A stretch of DNA of 64,000 nt from Tenrec ecaudatus (GCF_050624435.1 NC_134536.1:138739777-138803776), one strand, 5' to 3'. Numbered from the stretch's first letter, positions 1-12,439 are shown. Program-made: numbers and translations. The notes: generated by a model from the sequence alone, not told the origin.

Positions 1-720
1 AAACCTGTTTTATTGACATATAATTTGTATAACATTCTATTCAATAGTTTAATCAGATTTAAAGAGTTGTACATTCGTAACTACGATCAATTTTAGAACA
101 TTTTTTCTTTATTGTAAACATTGTTATTAGCGCCACATTTCCTCCCATCCTCTCTTGCCATACTGCTAAGCAACTCTCTAAGGTGTTTATATAGCCCCGT
201 TCTGCTTTAGTGGTAGTATTATCAGCTTTTTGAGAGATAATAAAGTAACTTCCATGGGGTCTGTCCTGTTCTTAATGGAATTATTTGGCTTTTATTTGTT
301 TAGGTGATAATGGTTTCTTAAATATTTTCGAAATTAGTCCTTTGTCCAATGTGTCATTTCCATTTTCCACCCTGGTCTCTGGGTTCTCATTTTATTCTTT
401 TAATTAAAATGTTTGCACACAAGTGCTTTATTTTTAGTAGATTCCAGTTACCTAGTTTGTCTTTCTTTATGGTTGGTAGTATGTTTCTGCAATAAATTAG
501 GACCCTTACATGTGTCCTTATTTTCTCATCGATGATCTATATAATTCTTGGATTTACATTTAGGTCTTCAATACATCTTGAGTTTATTTTGTATATTGCA
601 TGAGTTATAGGTCCATTTTTGTACAGGTAGAAATACAATTTTGCCAGCACCAGTTGCTGAAGAGACCATCTCTTACCCATTGAATGTTTTTAGTAGCCCT
701 TTCTCAGTGATCAGTTAGGT
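1..720 (-). repeat. Old L1 fragment (3' UTR to ORF2 end)
   Basis: Reads as the reverse complement of an old L1 3' region. It opens with the diffuse 'tattgacatataatttgtata..' 3' end and runs into ORF2-derived sequence (ttctcatcgatgatc.., tttgtacaggtagaaatac). It extends beyond the left window edge. Confidence 0.7.
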
Positions 721-734
721 AGAAGGTTCCATAT

Positions 735-1085
735 AATTTACTTGAATATGGAAGACCAAAGGAAATTCAGTACCTTTGAACTATAGCATTGGTGAAATTA
801 TACCATGGACTGCCAAAATTATAAACAGATCTGTCTTGGAAGAAGTACAACCAAAATGCTCTTTAGAGGCAAGGATAGTGAGACTTTGTCTCATGTATTT
901 TGAACATGTTATCAAGAGAGACCAGCCTCTGGAGAAGGACATCATGACTGGTAAAATGAAGGGGCTGGGAAAAGGATAAAACTTTTGATGAGATGAATTG
1001 AACAATGGTCTCAACAAGGGTCTCAAACTTAAGAACAATTATAAGGATGGTACAGGAATGGGAAGTGTTTCCTTCTGGATACCAT
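735..1085 (+). repeat. RTE (BovB-like) LINE 3' fragment
   Basis: Carries the RTE carboxyl-terminal region in sense: 'accatggactgccaaaattataaacagatctgtcttgg' onward (read in pieces), 'agaagtacaaccaaaatgctc' and 'gtctcatgtattttgaacatg'. A 67-codon open stretch at 776-979 is the remnant of the reverse transcriptase tail. It is 5'-truncated. Confidence 0.85.
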
Positions 1086-1289
1086 GCACCTTATTTACAT
1101 TATTGGCAAGCTATGGAATCCCCTTGGTGGGCCACAAACACTACAAATTTGCATACTGTTACTCAGTGATTTAGTTGCAATTAGAAAGATTCCAAGTGGA
1201 AGAGCCATATTTTGTATTTCATTGCTTACATTTCTTAAAAGCTTGTGATCAGTCATCGAAGATTTAGCTATTTATCTCTACTCATCTAG

Positions 1290-1720
1290 AACAAAAGGGA
1301 AAGAAGGAAACCTAAGAGTCAGAGAAGGGACCAAACTGTAGGACTAATTGTCTCCATAAACCACAGCCTCTTTTCCCCTGACGCCAAAAGAACTAGATGG
1401 TGCCTAATAACCACTACCAAAGGTTCTATTCAGGGTTACAATAGATGGATCCTGAAAGAGAGGGAGAGAAATGTGGAACAGAACTTTAAATTAAAAAAAA
1501 AAAATCCAGATTTACTAGACCCATTGAGGCTGGAGTAATCGCTGAGCATATTGCCCTGAAATACAACTTAAACCTTGACCCAAAACTAACTCCTGAAACA
1601 ATCTTTTAACCAAATAACAGGTTATCCTAAAAAGTCAAAAATGTTACTCTCGAGTACTATACTCTTTTAAATAAATTAGCTGTATGAGGCCAAATGAACA
1701 CAGTTAATTTAAAGCAAAGA
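1290..1720 (+). repeat. Afrotherian L1 3' UTR fragment
   Basis: Resembles the 3' UTR of afrotherian L1s as I remember them (ggaccaaactgtaggactaa, aagaactagatggtgcc, and an A-rich tract followed by ccagatttactagaccc). It is non-coding. Confidence 0.6.
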
Positions 1721-1899
1721 TGAGAATGGTGGGGCAGTGTGACTAAGCTAATGGCAGTGGAACCCCTAGAATGGAAAATTAAGACTATTGATACAATGTG
1801 CAGAATTGAACCAATGTTAATGAATATTATGCGGGGAAATTGACAATGGGAACCTGTTTTGCTATATAAGCTATGAAAAATACTATTAAATATATTTTA

Positions 1900-2215
1900 A
1901 ATATTATGCTAAAAAGAATCTAGTCACAAAGGACCATAAACTGAATGATTCCAAATGTATGAAATGTCCAGATTAGGTACATTTACAAAGACAAAAATTA
2001 GTGGTATTCAGGGGCTGGGTGTGGTTGTAGAAAATAGTGACTGCTGATGCATTTGGGATTTCTATTTAGGGTGATGAAAATGTTGTAAAATTGATTTTGC
2101 TGATGAATGTCTGCATGACTCAGTGAATATACTTAGAGGCACTGAATTGTGTACTTTAAATGGGTGAATAGTGTAGTATGTGAATTACATCTCAGGCTAT
2201 TTTTAGAAAAGAAAT
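1900..2215 (+). repeat. L1ME-type 3' end
   Basis: Typical old mammalian L1 3' terminus: 'gtcacaaaggaccataaact', 'atgaaatgtccagattagg', 'gggtgatgaaaatgttg', 'actgaattgtgtactttaaa', 'gtatgtgaattacatctca'. Confidence 0.8.
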
Positions 2216-2524
2216 ATCAGATCTTTTAGATATTGTAGTATACTCATGTATTTTAACGATCCCAGATTTTTTTCCCCCTGAACTATTAGCATTCTGTTTT
2301 TCTCTTCAGTATAAGAATGGGTAGAGGAAAATGAGGACTTGGGAATTCTTCAGATCTACACTTTTCAAAAAACTGAGTCTGTTCATTATTTTGTTTACAA
2401 TATAGGGTTTTATAAAGTAATTCCCCAGTTGAGACACACTCTTTGCAGTATAACATTTTAATTAAGAGATGGCTTTTGCATAAGGGAGAATTCAGGTTTA
2501 TTGGTAATGCAATAATACAAAATA

Positions 2525-3780
2525 TGAAGGTGCTTCAAACATTCTTGGAAAATGAAATTAGAAGATAAAGAGAAAGTATAATGTTTATTTCACAACATAG
2601 GATCCATCAAGATCAAAGCACCTTTGTAAATAATAATACCAGCCAATTAGTACATATCTGAACAACTGAGGATGTTGGGAATTTAACTATGTCAGTGCTG
2701 TCTGATTTACATTTTAATTGAAGAAAAATGGATGTCCTTTAAAATATTTTTAAGAATAGGAAACAAAATGAAGTTAGAAGAAGCCAAACCAGGACTATAA
2801 AGTAGCTTCCTGTCAGAAAATTGCCCTTGTTTGATGAGAGGAACAATCAGGAACATTATGATGACGGAGACTGGTGAAGTCTTGCTGGGCATGTTTTTCT
2901 GCCAAAGCTTTGGCTAATGTTCTCAACACCCTCTGGTTTTTCAGAAAGTCAACAAGCAAAACGTCTTGAGCATCCTCAAAAAAACTGTTGCCATCACCTT
3001 TAATTTATGACTGGTCCACTTTTGCTTTGACAAGAGCACTTCCATCTCATGATAGTCATTGCTTTGAGTGTACATTGTTTTCAGAATTATACTAGTAAAA
3101 TCATGTTTCATCTCTGATTAGAATTCTTCAAAGAAATGCTTCAGGTTCTTAACTGGTTAAAATTTCCACAGAAAGCGTTCCTCTTTCTATGATCAGGACA
3201 CATAGTTTTGGCACCCATTGAACAGAGCATGTGCTCCATTTTAATTTTTCAGTCAGAATTGTGTCAACTGAAACAATCTGCGGTGTTGGCTATGGTTTCT
3301 ACTGTTAATCTTTGTCTTCTCAACTCTCAATTAGAATACCAACAAGATTGTTTTTTCGAAACTTGATATGGATGGTCTACTTCAGTGGGCTTCATCCTCA
3401 GCATCATCTTATTTTTCTTAAAACAAGTTATCCATTTGTAAATTGCTGATTTCTTCATAGCATTGTCCCTGTAAACTTCTTGTGAAATAGCAGTGATTTC
3501 ACCATTCTTCCATTCAGACTTTACCATAAATTTGGTGTTTGTTCTTGCTTCAATTTTAGTAGAATTCATGTTGCTCTGATAGGGGCTCTATTCAAACTGA
3601 TGTTTTAACCTACTTAGTGCCTCAATCTAGATCCTGTTCATACGTGGTATAAAAACTTAGTTCATATATGTGATAAAAAACAGCATATTTTGCTGTAAAC
3701 TTTTTTTAAACCAGTGTAGTTTTTTTTCATAATAACAAATTTTTCATGAATTTTTGAAGACCACTTGTATGCAACTTTAA
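2525..3780 (-). mobile_element. Degenerate mariner transposon (MARNA-like)
   Basis: About 1.25 kb bounded by imperfect inverted termini: 'ggtgcttcaaacattcttgg' on the left, and the reverse complement 'agtggtcttcaaaaattcat' on the right. On the minus strand, 3327-3569 encodes a mariner helix-turn-helix start (FMVKSEWKNGEI, MKKSAIYKWITCFKK). The 2707-2892 region resembles the carboxyl-terminal SPDLAPSDFFLFP block (here SPGLASSNFILFP). Frames are broken, so it is inactive. It lies in HDAC8 intron 4. Confidence 0.75.
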
Positions 3781-4560
3781 ATAACGCTCACTAAGGCAGA
3801 ACTATGCCTGCTGGGATATATGTCATAATAAAGAGTATGAAACAAGCAATTATGTGGTAGTTTTAGGTTGCAGATTTTTGTGCAAGAGATTTTAACCGAA
3901 GTCCAATAATTTTCAATTCCCTAACCTTAGGATAGTACTCATGTACTTATTCTCACACTAAGGAATTTCAGCCTTAATTCCAAAGGATTATTTCAGTTCC
4001 TTTAATTTGTTGCAGGTGAATTAAAGGTAAAGTCCAGTTTGCTTAGTGGGATTTCCAAATCTGATTCTTCTGGCGTAACCTATGAAACACCTTGAAAGAA
4101 CAAAGTCTAAAGTCCAGGCTGTCTATAGCATGCAGCCTGGGTCACCAAGGGCTGGATAGAAATTTGATTAAAAGTACCCAATTAAGAACATAATCAATAA
4201 ATACCAGGTGTATTCTCCTGTTGGAGTAATATTAAGCATTTTTCCCAATTGAGGACTAGTTTATCCATCAGCCAATGTGAAGTCACCTCCTCTGAGACAA
4301 AGATCACTGTCCCCCCCACCCCCCGCCACCCCATCAGCATCACCTCTGCACTTGAATTTCTATTGGGGTTCATTGAGCACCCTTGTAGAAGTGTCTGTTG
4401 ATTTGGGGTAACCGTAGACATGTTATATAGCAGGGACTGATTGTTCCACTCTCTCTACTCCAGAAACTGACCCGAGCTGAGGTGAGGCCCCCTTTGTTGA
4501 ATTGGTTATTAAGATATACAAACAGGAGGGGAGAAGTGGATCATGAGGGGGAGACCAAAT
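3781..4560. other. No recognisable gene
   Basis: Intronic sequence with no element I can name, apart from a short C-rich run near 4312-4332. No convincing coding pattern. Confidence 0.5.
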
Positions 4561-4589
4561 AAGAAATTACATGACCTGAGAACAGGTGC

Positions 4590-6600
4590 TTGCCTTTGTC
4601 TTAGTATTTGTCCTTTTGTGATTGACTAAGTATAATAGTTTCTAGACCCATCCTTGTCATGTAGTGTTTCGTGGTTTCACCAGTTTTGTGTATGTACCAG
4701 AGTTTATTTATCCATTCTACTGATGGATGTTTGGGCTGCTTTTCCTATCTTGTTATATGTGAACAGTGTTGTGACGAACATGGGGCCATACATTTGTTTG
4801 TATTTTGTCTCTTCTTTAGGTACAGCAGAGGTATTGCTGGGTCTTAAGGGATTTCTCTTTCCAATTGTTTTAAGTAGCTATTGCTTTCCACAATGGTTGT
4901 ACATATTTATAAGCCCACCAACAGTGTATTTTCAATCACTCCACACACTCTCCGGCATTTGTTGTTTTGTTTCTATTTAAAATTTTTTAATTGGGCTATG
5001 GTTGTGGGTGTAAGGTGGTGTCTCGGTTTGATTTGCATCATCTGGATGGCTAGTGTTTGTGAGCATTTCTTCATGTGTTTGTTAGCTATCCACGTGTAGC
5101 GTGTTGTCTCCCGTGAATGCCTATTCATGTCCTTTGCCCACCTTTTAATTGGATTATTTGATTCTTTCTTATTGAGATATTACAGAATTCTGTAGATTTT
5201 GTAATTAATTCCTAGTCTGTTGTTTCATTGCTAAAGAATTTTTCCCAATCTGTGGGCTCTTATTTTATTCTTTTGATGAAGTCATTTGATGTGCTTAAGT
5301 GTTTTATTTTTAATAGATCTTTATTTCTATTATATTCTATTCATTCTATTTTGTTTTCTATTATGTGTGCCTCCTTTATGATATTTGGTAGTCTGTGTAT
5401 GTCCTGCAATAGGGCCCTTAAGTTTGTCCCAATTTTCTCATTGATCATCCTTACAGCTTTGAGATTTACATTCACGTCTCTGTTTCATCTCCAGTTAATT
5501 TTTGTACATGGACTAAGATATGGGTCTTGTTTCATTTTTCTGCAGATGGAGAGCCAACATATCAAGTACCATTCATTGAAGAGAGTATCCCTTTGACATT
5601 TAATATTCTTTGGTTATTTGTTGAAAATCAGTTGCCTGTAGGTAGATACTTTTATTTCTGGGCTTTCTATCCATACATTGGTCTATGTATCTATCAGTAT
5701 ACCTGTACCAGGCTGTTTTGACTACTGTCACTGTGTAGTAAGTTTTGAGGTCAGGTAGTGCAAGACTTCCTACTTTGTTCCTCATTTTCAAGAATTCTTT
5801 GCTTACCCTGGGCTTCTTCCTTCTTCATATGAAGTTGGTAACTAATTTTTCCATTTCTTTAAATGAATGAAGTTAGGAATTGGATCGGAATTGTATTTTA
5901 TTTGTAGATTGTGTTGTGCAATCAGCAGTACATTTTCACAACATTACGTCTTCCTAACCATGAACATGGCATTGTCTTCCATTTGTGTAGATCTCTTTTG
6001 GTGTCTTGTAATAACGTTCAGTATTTTTTTTTGTATAGGTCCTTTGTTTCTTTGCTTAGATTTATTCCTAGGGATTTTATCTTTTGTGTGACTATTGTAA
6101 ATGGTATTGTTTTCTTCATGTCTTTTTTGAAGCTTTCACTGGTATATAAGAATCCGGTTAATTTCTGCTTGTTATTCTTGTATCCTGCTACTTTACCAAA
6201 TCTCTCAATTGTTTCCAAGAGTCTTTTTGTGGAGTCCTTAGCGTTTTCTCTCTATAAAATCATATCGTCTGAAAATAGCGAGAGCTTTACTTCTGTGTCC
6301 AGTTGTACTCTCCTAATTTCTTTTTGTTTGCTAAGACTTTCACATGATTCAATGTGTATTTTGGACCGACACAGTTCTATCGATAATACTTGCCTTTCTA
6401 ACATTACTACCTACCTACCACTCCTTGCTCAAGGATTATACTAATCCTCTGTGTCTTCTGACTTTTTCCCTACCTGCCTCTTTTCTTTCTGGGCAGCTGA
6501 TTTTCTTTCACAGTACAACTTACTTGTCACCTTTGTATTGGTTCCTGTCTTTCATAGACAGAGTTAATTGCTTTCATTTCGTTTAGGAGTGTCTGGCTTT
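4590..6600 (-). repeat. Old L1, 3' half, minus strand
   Basis: Reverse complement of an L1 from the 3' UTR (acatttataagcccaccaac) into ORF2 (ctgtttcatctccagttaat; ccaaatctctcaattgtttcc; tcatatcgtctgaaaatagc). All open stretches here are short antisense shadows of ORF2. The full length is not present. Confidence 0.85.
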
Positions 6601-6911
6601 ACCAATAGTATATCATGTTATATTTTAGTGTGTTAATTAATCAGCCTTTGTCATTCAAGCCTTCAGTAATAGAGACCAAATTTTATTTGTTTTACTTGTG
6701 TATACATTGACTGTATAAAATATAGGCCTAGCCCATATTAGAGATAGCAATTCATGTTTGATTGCTGAGTAAAGTTGGTCATCTAGTTAGTTATGGCCTA
6801 AAAATAGAAACACAAAATAGCACTCCTCTACTCCCTGTACCCAGCTTCTTGATTATTAGCAATAAATAAATATTTAGTGAGCACCTCTGGAATAACTAGT
6901 ATTATGAAAGA

Positions 6912-7128
6912 TACCAAACTACACTCACCACCCTCGAGTCAATTGCAGCTGATTGTGACCCTATAGGGTAGAGGGTAGAACTACCCCTGTGGCTTCCAAG
7001 ACTGTAACTCTTTACAGGAGCAGCAAACCTCAGCTTTCTCCTCAGAGCAGCTGATGATTTCACACTGCTTACCTTTCGGATAGTGTCCCAATGCATATAT
7101 ACTGCGCCACCAGGACTCCTCTGTGGAA
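6912..7128 (-). repeat. AfroSINE, minus strand
   Basis: On the minus strand it begins 'ggagtcctggtggcgcagta', a tRNA-derived head with A/B-box-like sequence, and continues through 'ccctatagggtcacaatcag' to an RTE-like tail. Near full-length, about 215 bp. Confidence 0.85.
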
Positions 7129-7256
7129 GGTACAGACATATATAAATCCCGGTCCTTGTCTGTAAGGCTCTTGTTATGTTTTCAACATGTTTGAGAAAAC
7201 TTGAAAACAACATAAAATACTATACGAGTGGGTACTTTACAAAAAAGAGGTTGTGA

Positions 7257-7762
7257 TATGAGGGGTGATAATGCATTTGGAGTTTGTTCCACCAGGTCAG
7301 ACTGTTAATCAGCCTTTCTATTTACAGGCTCTGAAAAGATTGCATAACAAAAAAAGGCCTAATTTGTGGCAGATGGAACTGGTTTTGCCACCACAATAAT
7401 GCACCTGCTCACGCAGCCATCTCAGTGCGCCAGTTTTGGGCAAAAACCAGCATTCCTCTTGCCCCACGTACCTTACTCACCTGACCTCTCTCCATGTAAC
7501 TTTTGTTTCCACAAATGAAAGGACAGCGATTTGATGACGTTAGAAGAGGTGAAGAAAAAAACAAGAGAGGTTCTGTCAACCATCCAGATGAGTTTGAAAC
7601 ATATTTCCAAGAATGGAATTTCAGATTTGACAAATGTATTAAGAGTAATGGAGAGTGCTTTGAAGGTGATACGGTTATGTTGTAAATGCATACATACATA
7701 CATACATACATACATACATAGCTTTGGGGAGAGAATCCGGGTTTGGGGGACTACCCCTCATA
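7257..7762 (+). mobile_element. Internally deleted mariner (copy A)
   Basis: Terminal repeats 'tatgaggggt' (left) and 'acccctcata' (right) lie next to TA. The interior keeps only the transposase carboxyl end: GKSTTT-like 'ttgccaccacaataatgc', then the DNAPAHA-like and PYSPDLSP-like blocks. The open stretch at 7503-7685 encodes QRFDDVRRGEEKNKRGSVNH. It is the same family as the copy at 16828-17733. A (CATA)n microsatellite at about 7685-7722 has grown inside it. Confidence 0.8.
7684..7723 (+). repeat. (CATA)n microsatellite
   Basis: About nine tandem CATA units inside the mariner copy. Confidence 0.9.
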
Positions 7763-7924
7763 TAATAAAGCATTAAACAGTTTAAAGCAAATAGGTATTG
7801 CAACTCAGTAAAAAAAGAAATTCGCTGGCACAGCATTCAGGCAACTGAGAGTCCTAGAACTAACACTAAGTAGATTTCCAAAGTGGCAACAGGAGGCTAA
7901 CAGTTTTCAGGAATATTATTGGCA

Positions 7925-8065
7925 AGCTGCTGTTGCTAGCTGCCATCCGGTCAGCCCATGTACAACAGAATGTGCACTCATTGTGATCCATATAGTAGGT
8001 TTGGCTGGCGAATTTTCCACTCAGACAGTTCTGTGCCGTAGCAGCACCACCTACACTGGCTGCGC
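7925..8065 (-). repeat. Possible AfroSINE-related remnant
   Basis: Short similarity, in reverse, to the central part of AfroSINE-type repeats (gttgctagctgccatccggt, catatagtaggtttggctgg). Diverged. Confidence 0.4.
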
Positions 8066-8261
8066 TCACTCCCCTTGAGCAAACTATGAAGTCCACTATA
8101 ATCCCCTAGCTGACTTGATTAAGGGGAAAACTAGTTGTATGGACTGGGAACATTTTTGAGGCTTTTAGGCTCTCGCCTACTGTGTAGGGAACCTCGTATC
8201 TTTACTTCTTTTATAGAACTTTTAAAAATCCCATTTCTTCAAAAATATTTATTGAGTGTCA

Positions 8262-8716
8262 TATTAATTTCCTATTGCTGCTATAATAAATAACTTAAAA
8301 CAACATAAATATATTCTCTTACAATTCTGGAAGCTAGAAGTTTAAAATGTGTCTGGCAGGGCTAAAATCAAGATGCCTACAAGGCTGTGCTACCTTCAGA
8401 GACTAGAGAATTTGTTTTCTTGTCTTTCCCAGGTTTTAAAAGCTGTGTTCCTTGCAGCCCTTGGCTTGCTCCTTTCTCCAATTGCAAAACCAGCAATGGA
8501 GCATCTTCTCTGACTTTGCTTCCACCTTCTCCTCTGTGTCAAATCTCCCTCTTATAGGATACTTTACAATTAGGTCTCACCCAGGTCATCTGAAATAATA
8601 TCTAAACCTCATGATCCTTAATTTAAGCACACTTGCAAAACCCCTTTTGCCATATAAAGTAACATTCACCGGCTCTGGAAATGAAGACATGGAGGCCAGT
8701 ATTCAGCCTCCCACAA
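8262..8716 (-). repeat. MLT1-class MaLR LTR, minus strand
   Basis: Reverse complement of an old MaLR solo LTR: 'tttcctattgctgctataat', 'acaattctggaagctagaag', 'ccttggcttgctcctt', 'ggccagtattcagcctccca'. No internal retroviral coding sequence is attached. Confidence 0.75.
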
Positions 8717-9839
8717 GTAGCTAGTACATTGCGCGCACGGTGCTAAGGACTTTCTACCTTGTGCTATACTTATTGTGGCCATAGGTTTTCTCTGGTGCAA
8801 CAATACGAAACCCTGGGGGATAGAATCTCTTGTTTCTTTCTCACAAAACCTAGTAGGTGGCCTTGCTTATAGTATGTACTCAGTATTGAAATAATAATTA
8901 ATGATGTGAGTCAAACTTTGTTCCATAAATATAATTTTCATTAACTTCATTCCACAGGCATTTGTCGAGGTAGAAAGAGAAGTGTCTTTGATATCTGGAT
9001 AATCATATACAATTCAGCCAATCGTTGCTGAGCTTTACTATATACTAGCTAGTAATGACAGTGCTAAGGAGGATGGTTAACATACTCCTGCCCTCAAGGA
9101 GAAATGGTGAGTAGCCCCAGGTGCCCCGGGTGACTAATAATGGTCTAGTTTGTGGAGAAGCACTTCTCCAAACCAGGGCTGTTCTGAGAGAAACCGTTTA
9201 ATAAAGAAGCCCTGAGCATCACTTATCACCATCACTTTCCTTTCTACTATTGAAATTTCCTCCCCCAAATCACTGCCAAGAATTCTCCACGGGGTGATTG
9301 AACACCTCTTTATTACAGGGATCTCACTTCTACCCAGTGCTTCCAATTTGATCCTAATTCATTAAGAAAATTAGCAAAATCCTTTCTTCCACTGAGCTAA
9401 AAATTATTCCTCCCTTTGACTTTCACCACTACTCTTATGAGCTCTTCTTCCTTCCGCAGCCACATACCTACTTTGCCCAGTCTTATGGCAGTCATTCAAG
9501 TATTTCTAGGGATTCATTTCTAGGACTTATTTATTCATTCTGTATTTTTCTGCGCGTTTCTTATATGCTTGATACGGTGCTAGGGGCTCGAGATATAAAG
9601 ATGAATAAGATGAAATTCCTGTTTAAGGACAGCCTAGCAAAGAGACAAACATGGGAATAGTTCACTTTCACAGGTATTCTATGAGAAGGAAATACAAATG
9701 CTCTAGGAGCTGGAGTTGGAGACCAGCCAGCTAACCCTAGGGCTGCAATGTCAATGATATTGTTCAATAATTTCTACATTCCATTGTATCATCTTTTGGG
9801 GGGTACTAAGAATGTATGATGCGTATGGTTCTCTTCTAA
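8717..9839. other. Intronic sequence with only short repeat traces
   Basis: Short MIR/L2-like patches (ggtgctaaggactttctacc; cggtgctaggggctcgagat) and otherwise unrecognised AT-rich intron sequence. The small open stretches here have no homolog I recognise. Confidence 0.45.
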
Positions 9840-10520
9840 TTAGCTTAGATTAGTGAATGCTTCCAGTACTATATCCATTTGCTACAATATCTCAATTAGA
9901 ATTCTGTCGACTCCTGCAACCTTGCTTTTCACCAAAGAGTTCAATGTAGTTTGGACTTCTTCCTTCAATACCATTCGTTCTTGATCATGTACACCTCCTT
10001 AAATGATTGGATGTCATCTAATTCTTTTTAGTACAGTGACTCTGGACCAATGAGCACAATTCAACCAATATGCAACATCAACATAAATGGGGGAAATACT
10101 GATATTGTAAAGGGTTTCATTTTTCTTAGATCCACAATCAATTCTCATGGAAGCAGTAGTCAAGAAAGCAAACAGCATACTGCATTGGACCAATCTGCTG
10201 CAAAAGACCTCTTTAAAATGTTAAAATTCAAAAATGTCTTGAAAGCTAAGGTGGGTCTGACTCAAGCCATGGTATTTTCAGGACATTCATATGCATGTGA
10301 AACCTGGGCAATACATAAGGAATCCTGATGAATAATTGATAACTTTGAAATATGGCATTGGCAAAGAATACTAAATATATATCATGAACAGCAAGAACAA
10401 ATACTCTTGAGAATCAAGAATGGCAAGATTTTATCTCTTGTAATCTGGACAAGTTATCTGGAGAGACCAGTCCCTATCATGCTTCGTAGAGAGTCAGTAG
10501 AAAAAAGGAATATCCTATAG
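9840..10520 (+). repeat. 5'-inverted RTE LINE insertion
   Basis: 9840-10043 is RTE ORF sequence in antisense (tcgactcctgcaaccttgct; tcttccttcaataccattcg). From 10044 the downstream RTE sequence resumes in sense (tttagatccacaatcaa-like; gctgcaaaagacctctttaa; actcaagccatggtattttc). This head-to-head layout is the signature of twin priming during target-primed reverse transcription. Confidence 0.8.
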
Positions 10521-10534
10521 GAGGCACACTGACA

Positions 10535-10740
10535 CACATCTAAGGTGCAACTTTGGCTTCTCCTCTATGGAACAAAGAAGAGTGAAGAAAATCCAAATGC
10601 ATGGGAACAATTAATCCAAGGGACTAAAGAGCCTCGACAACCCTGAGACCAGAAGATTGTTGCTTGGCTACATTGTTGCTTGGCTACCACTGCCAACTCC
10701 TCTGAAAGAGATGATCACCGGACAGTTCTAATCTTGCCCT
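10535..10740 (+). repeat. Afrotherian L1 3' UTR fragment
   Basis: Matches the 'caattaatccaagggactaa .. gaccagaag .. ggctaccactgcc' pattern of afrotherian L1 3' UTRs. A short internal repeat of 'attgttgcttggctac' is visible at 10657-10690. Confidence 0.55.
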
Positions 10741-11945
10741 TTCAGATTTGTTTTTGTTTCCCACACTCAAATAACATTGAAAAGGAACACAATTTGAGTC
10801 TCTCAAGGATGCCAAAGCTGCAGTTCCTTCACAATGTAAATCAAACAGTATAGAATTCTTTGGGGAAAGTTTAAGGAAGCAGAAACAATGCCTCCATACA
10901 TACAGACATAGATGGAAGATGTGTCCAGAAACAACAACTTTGCATTTCTATGTTTTTTATTAATAAAGCTTCTATGATGGTTTTAGCCGTCATTTTTGGC
11001 TTACTTTCATATAGGAGAACAGGAGTTGTCCACAGAGAAACAAGAGGACATATGGCAGAAACTGAACAGCAGACAACTCAATCTCCTCTGTCACATCTTT
11101 CTTTTTCTCTGGCTTCAGAAGAGGTGGGTCCCATCCTCCCAAAGCCATTTTACTTGCTTCTTTCCTGTAGTCTTCTCTGCACTGTTCATCCATCTCATAT
11201 GCATTTCCAATATTTTCCTTTCAACCTTTAAATGTACTTAAATATTTTCAAATGGATAATACAAACACTATTGTGTTAGAAAGGGTTCTCTGGTTTGTCT
11301 CTCAGGAATGAAGGTCTGGGTCAACTATGCTTTAGCCTTTAATTTCTCTTGGCCACACCTCTCTTCTTTCCTTTCTCATTCAAACCTCTGGAAAACAGTC
11401 ATCCTTTCCTAGGTATTTCTTTACTTTCTACTCATTACTTTCTCCAAAATTCTCTTATAAAGACCATTAACCTTAATTGCCAAATATGACTGATCCTTTA
11501 GTAACTAGCTGGACTGACCAGATAGTACATGGGATCTCTGAGAACTCTGTATTTTAAAAAGCTTTTGATATCTTGACATTCCAAGACCTCTCTAGCTACT
11601 CTTAATTGTTGCTTTTCAGTTGAATTCCCTAGTCTTTTCATCTGCTTGCCCATTAGAAATCAATGCTTCCTTGGGTTCTGTGTTCTCTTATCTTTCTTTT
11701 TGTACTCTCTTATTTGTCTTTCTCCTCACTCTTTTTATTTCACCTCAGTAATCTCATCCACTTTCAGAATTTATACCACCATTTGTTATATCCATAACAC
11801 TTTTATTTCTATTTCCGCTTCTACCTCCATATACAACTCCGAATATCCAATTCACCTGAGTATTACTTCCATTGCATACCATCATCCACTCCTTTTTATT
11901 GTAGTAGAATATGCAATGGCTAATCACACAGAATTAATAATCAGA
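10741..11945. other. Intronic, no confident feature
   Basis: Mostly pyrimidine-rich intron sequence. The minus-strand open stretch at 10990-11193 (DEQCREDYRKEASKM, GGWDPPLL, a hydrophobic end LPYVLLFLCGQLLF) has protein-like composition. It ends in a possible donor (GAAA then gtaagc). I do not recognise it and cannot say whether it is a pseudogene fragment or chance. Confidence 0.35.
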
Positions 11946-11949
11946 TTGC

Positions 11950-12120
11950 TTGTGTGTTGAGTCTCAACTTTGCCACCTAAAAATCCTGAACAAATTGTTT
12001 TTCAGTATTTCTGTATCATGGAAAATGGGTAACAATACCAAACCTCCTAATGTTCTTGTGAGGACAGAAGAGCAAAATGCAAGTCACTAGCACTTAGCTT
12101 AAAATATATTAGCTATTGTT
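11950..12120 (-). repeat. MIR, minus strand
   Basis: Reverse MIR layout: 'gagtctcaactttgccacc', 'tgggtaacaataccaaacct', 'ttcttgtgaggacag', 'cacttagctt'. Confidence 0.65.
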
Positions 12121-12285
12121 AAGAATTGCTTGCTTGTATGGGCCATACCCAAACAAGCTAAACAGAAACCTGGTCATCTTCCTCTTCTTTCACCTCCTCC
12201 CACATGCAACAAGAGCAATAACGGGTGCCCTCAAGCTGATTGCAACTGACATCACTTCTCATGCACTATTCTTGGTAAAGAGCCC

Positions 12286-12430
12286 TGGTGGCTCAGTAGT
12301 TGAACACTGGGCTGCTAACACAAAGATCTGCTCCTCCAAAGGTTACAGCCTAGAAAACTATGGAGGCAGTTCTACTTTGGCATATTGGGTTGCTATATGT
12401 CAGAAATTGGCTTGATGGCATATAACAACA
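12286..12430 (+). repeat. AfroSINE
   Basis: Begins 'agagccctggtggctcagta' with 'ctgggctgctaacacaaag', then the 'tatgtcagaaattggcttga' tail. A short internal deletion is visible. Confidence 0.85.
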
Positions 12431-12439
12431 TTCCATGTT

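Noticed and set aside
5911..6444. 177-codon plus-strand frame
   Set aside because: Antisense reading of L1 ORF2; the true coding direction is minus and is degraded.
7409..7715. Minus-strand frames beginning MYVCMYVC
   Set aside because: The start is the CATA microsatellite read backwards and the rest is antisense of the mariner transposase.
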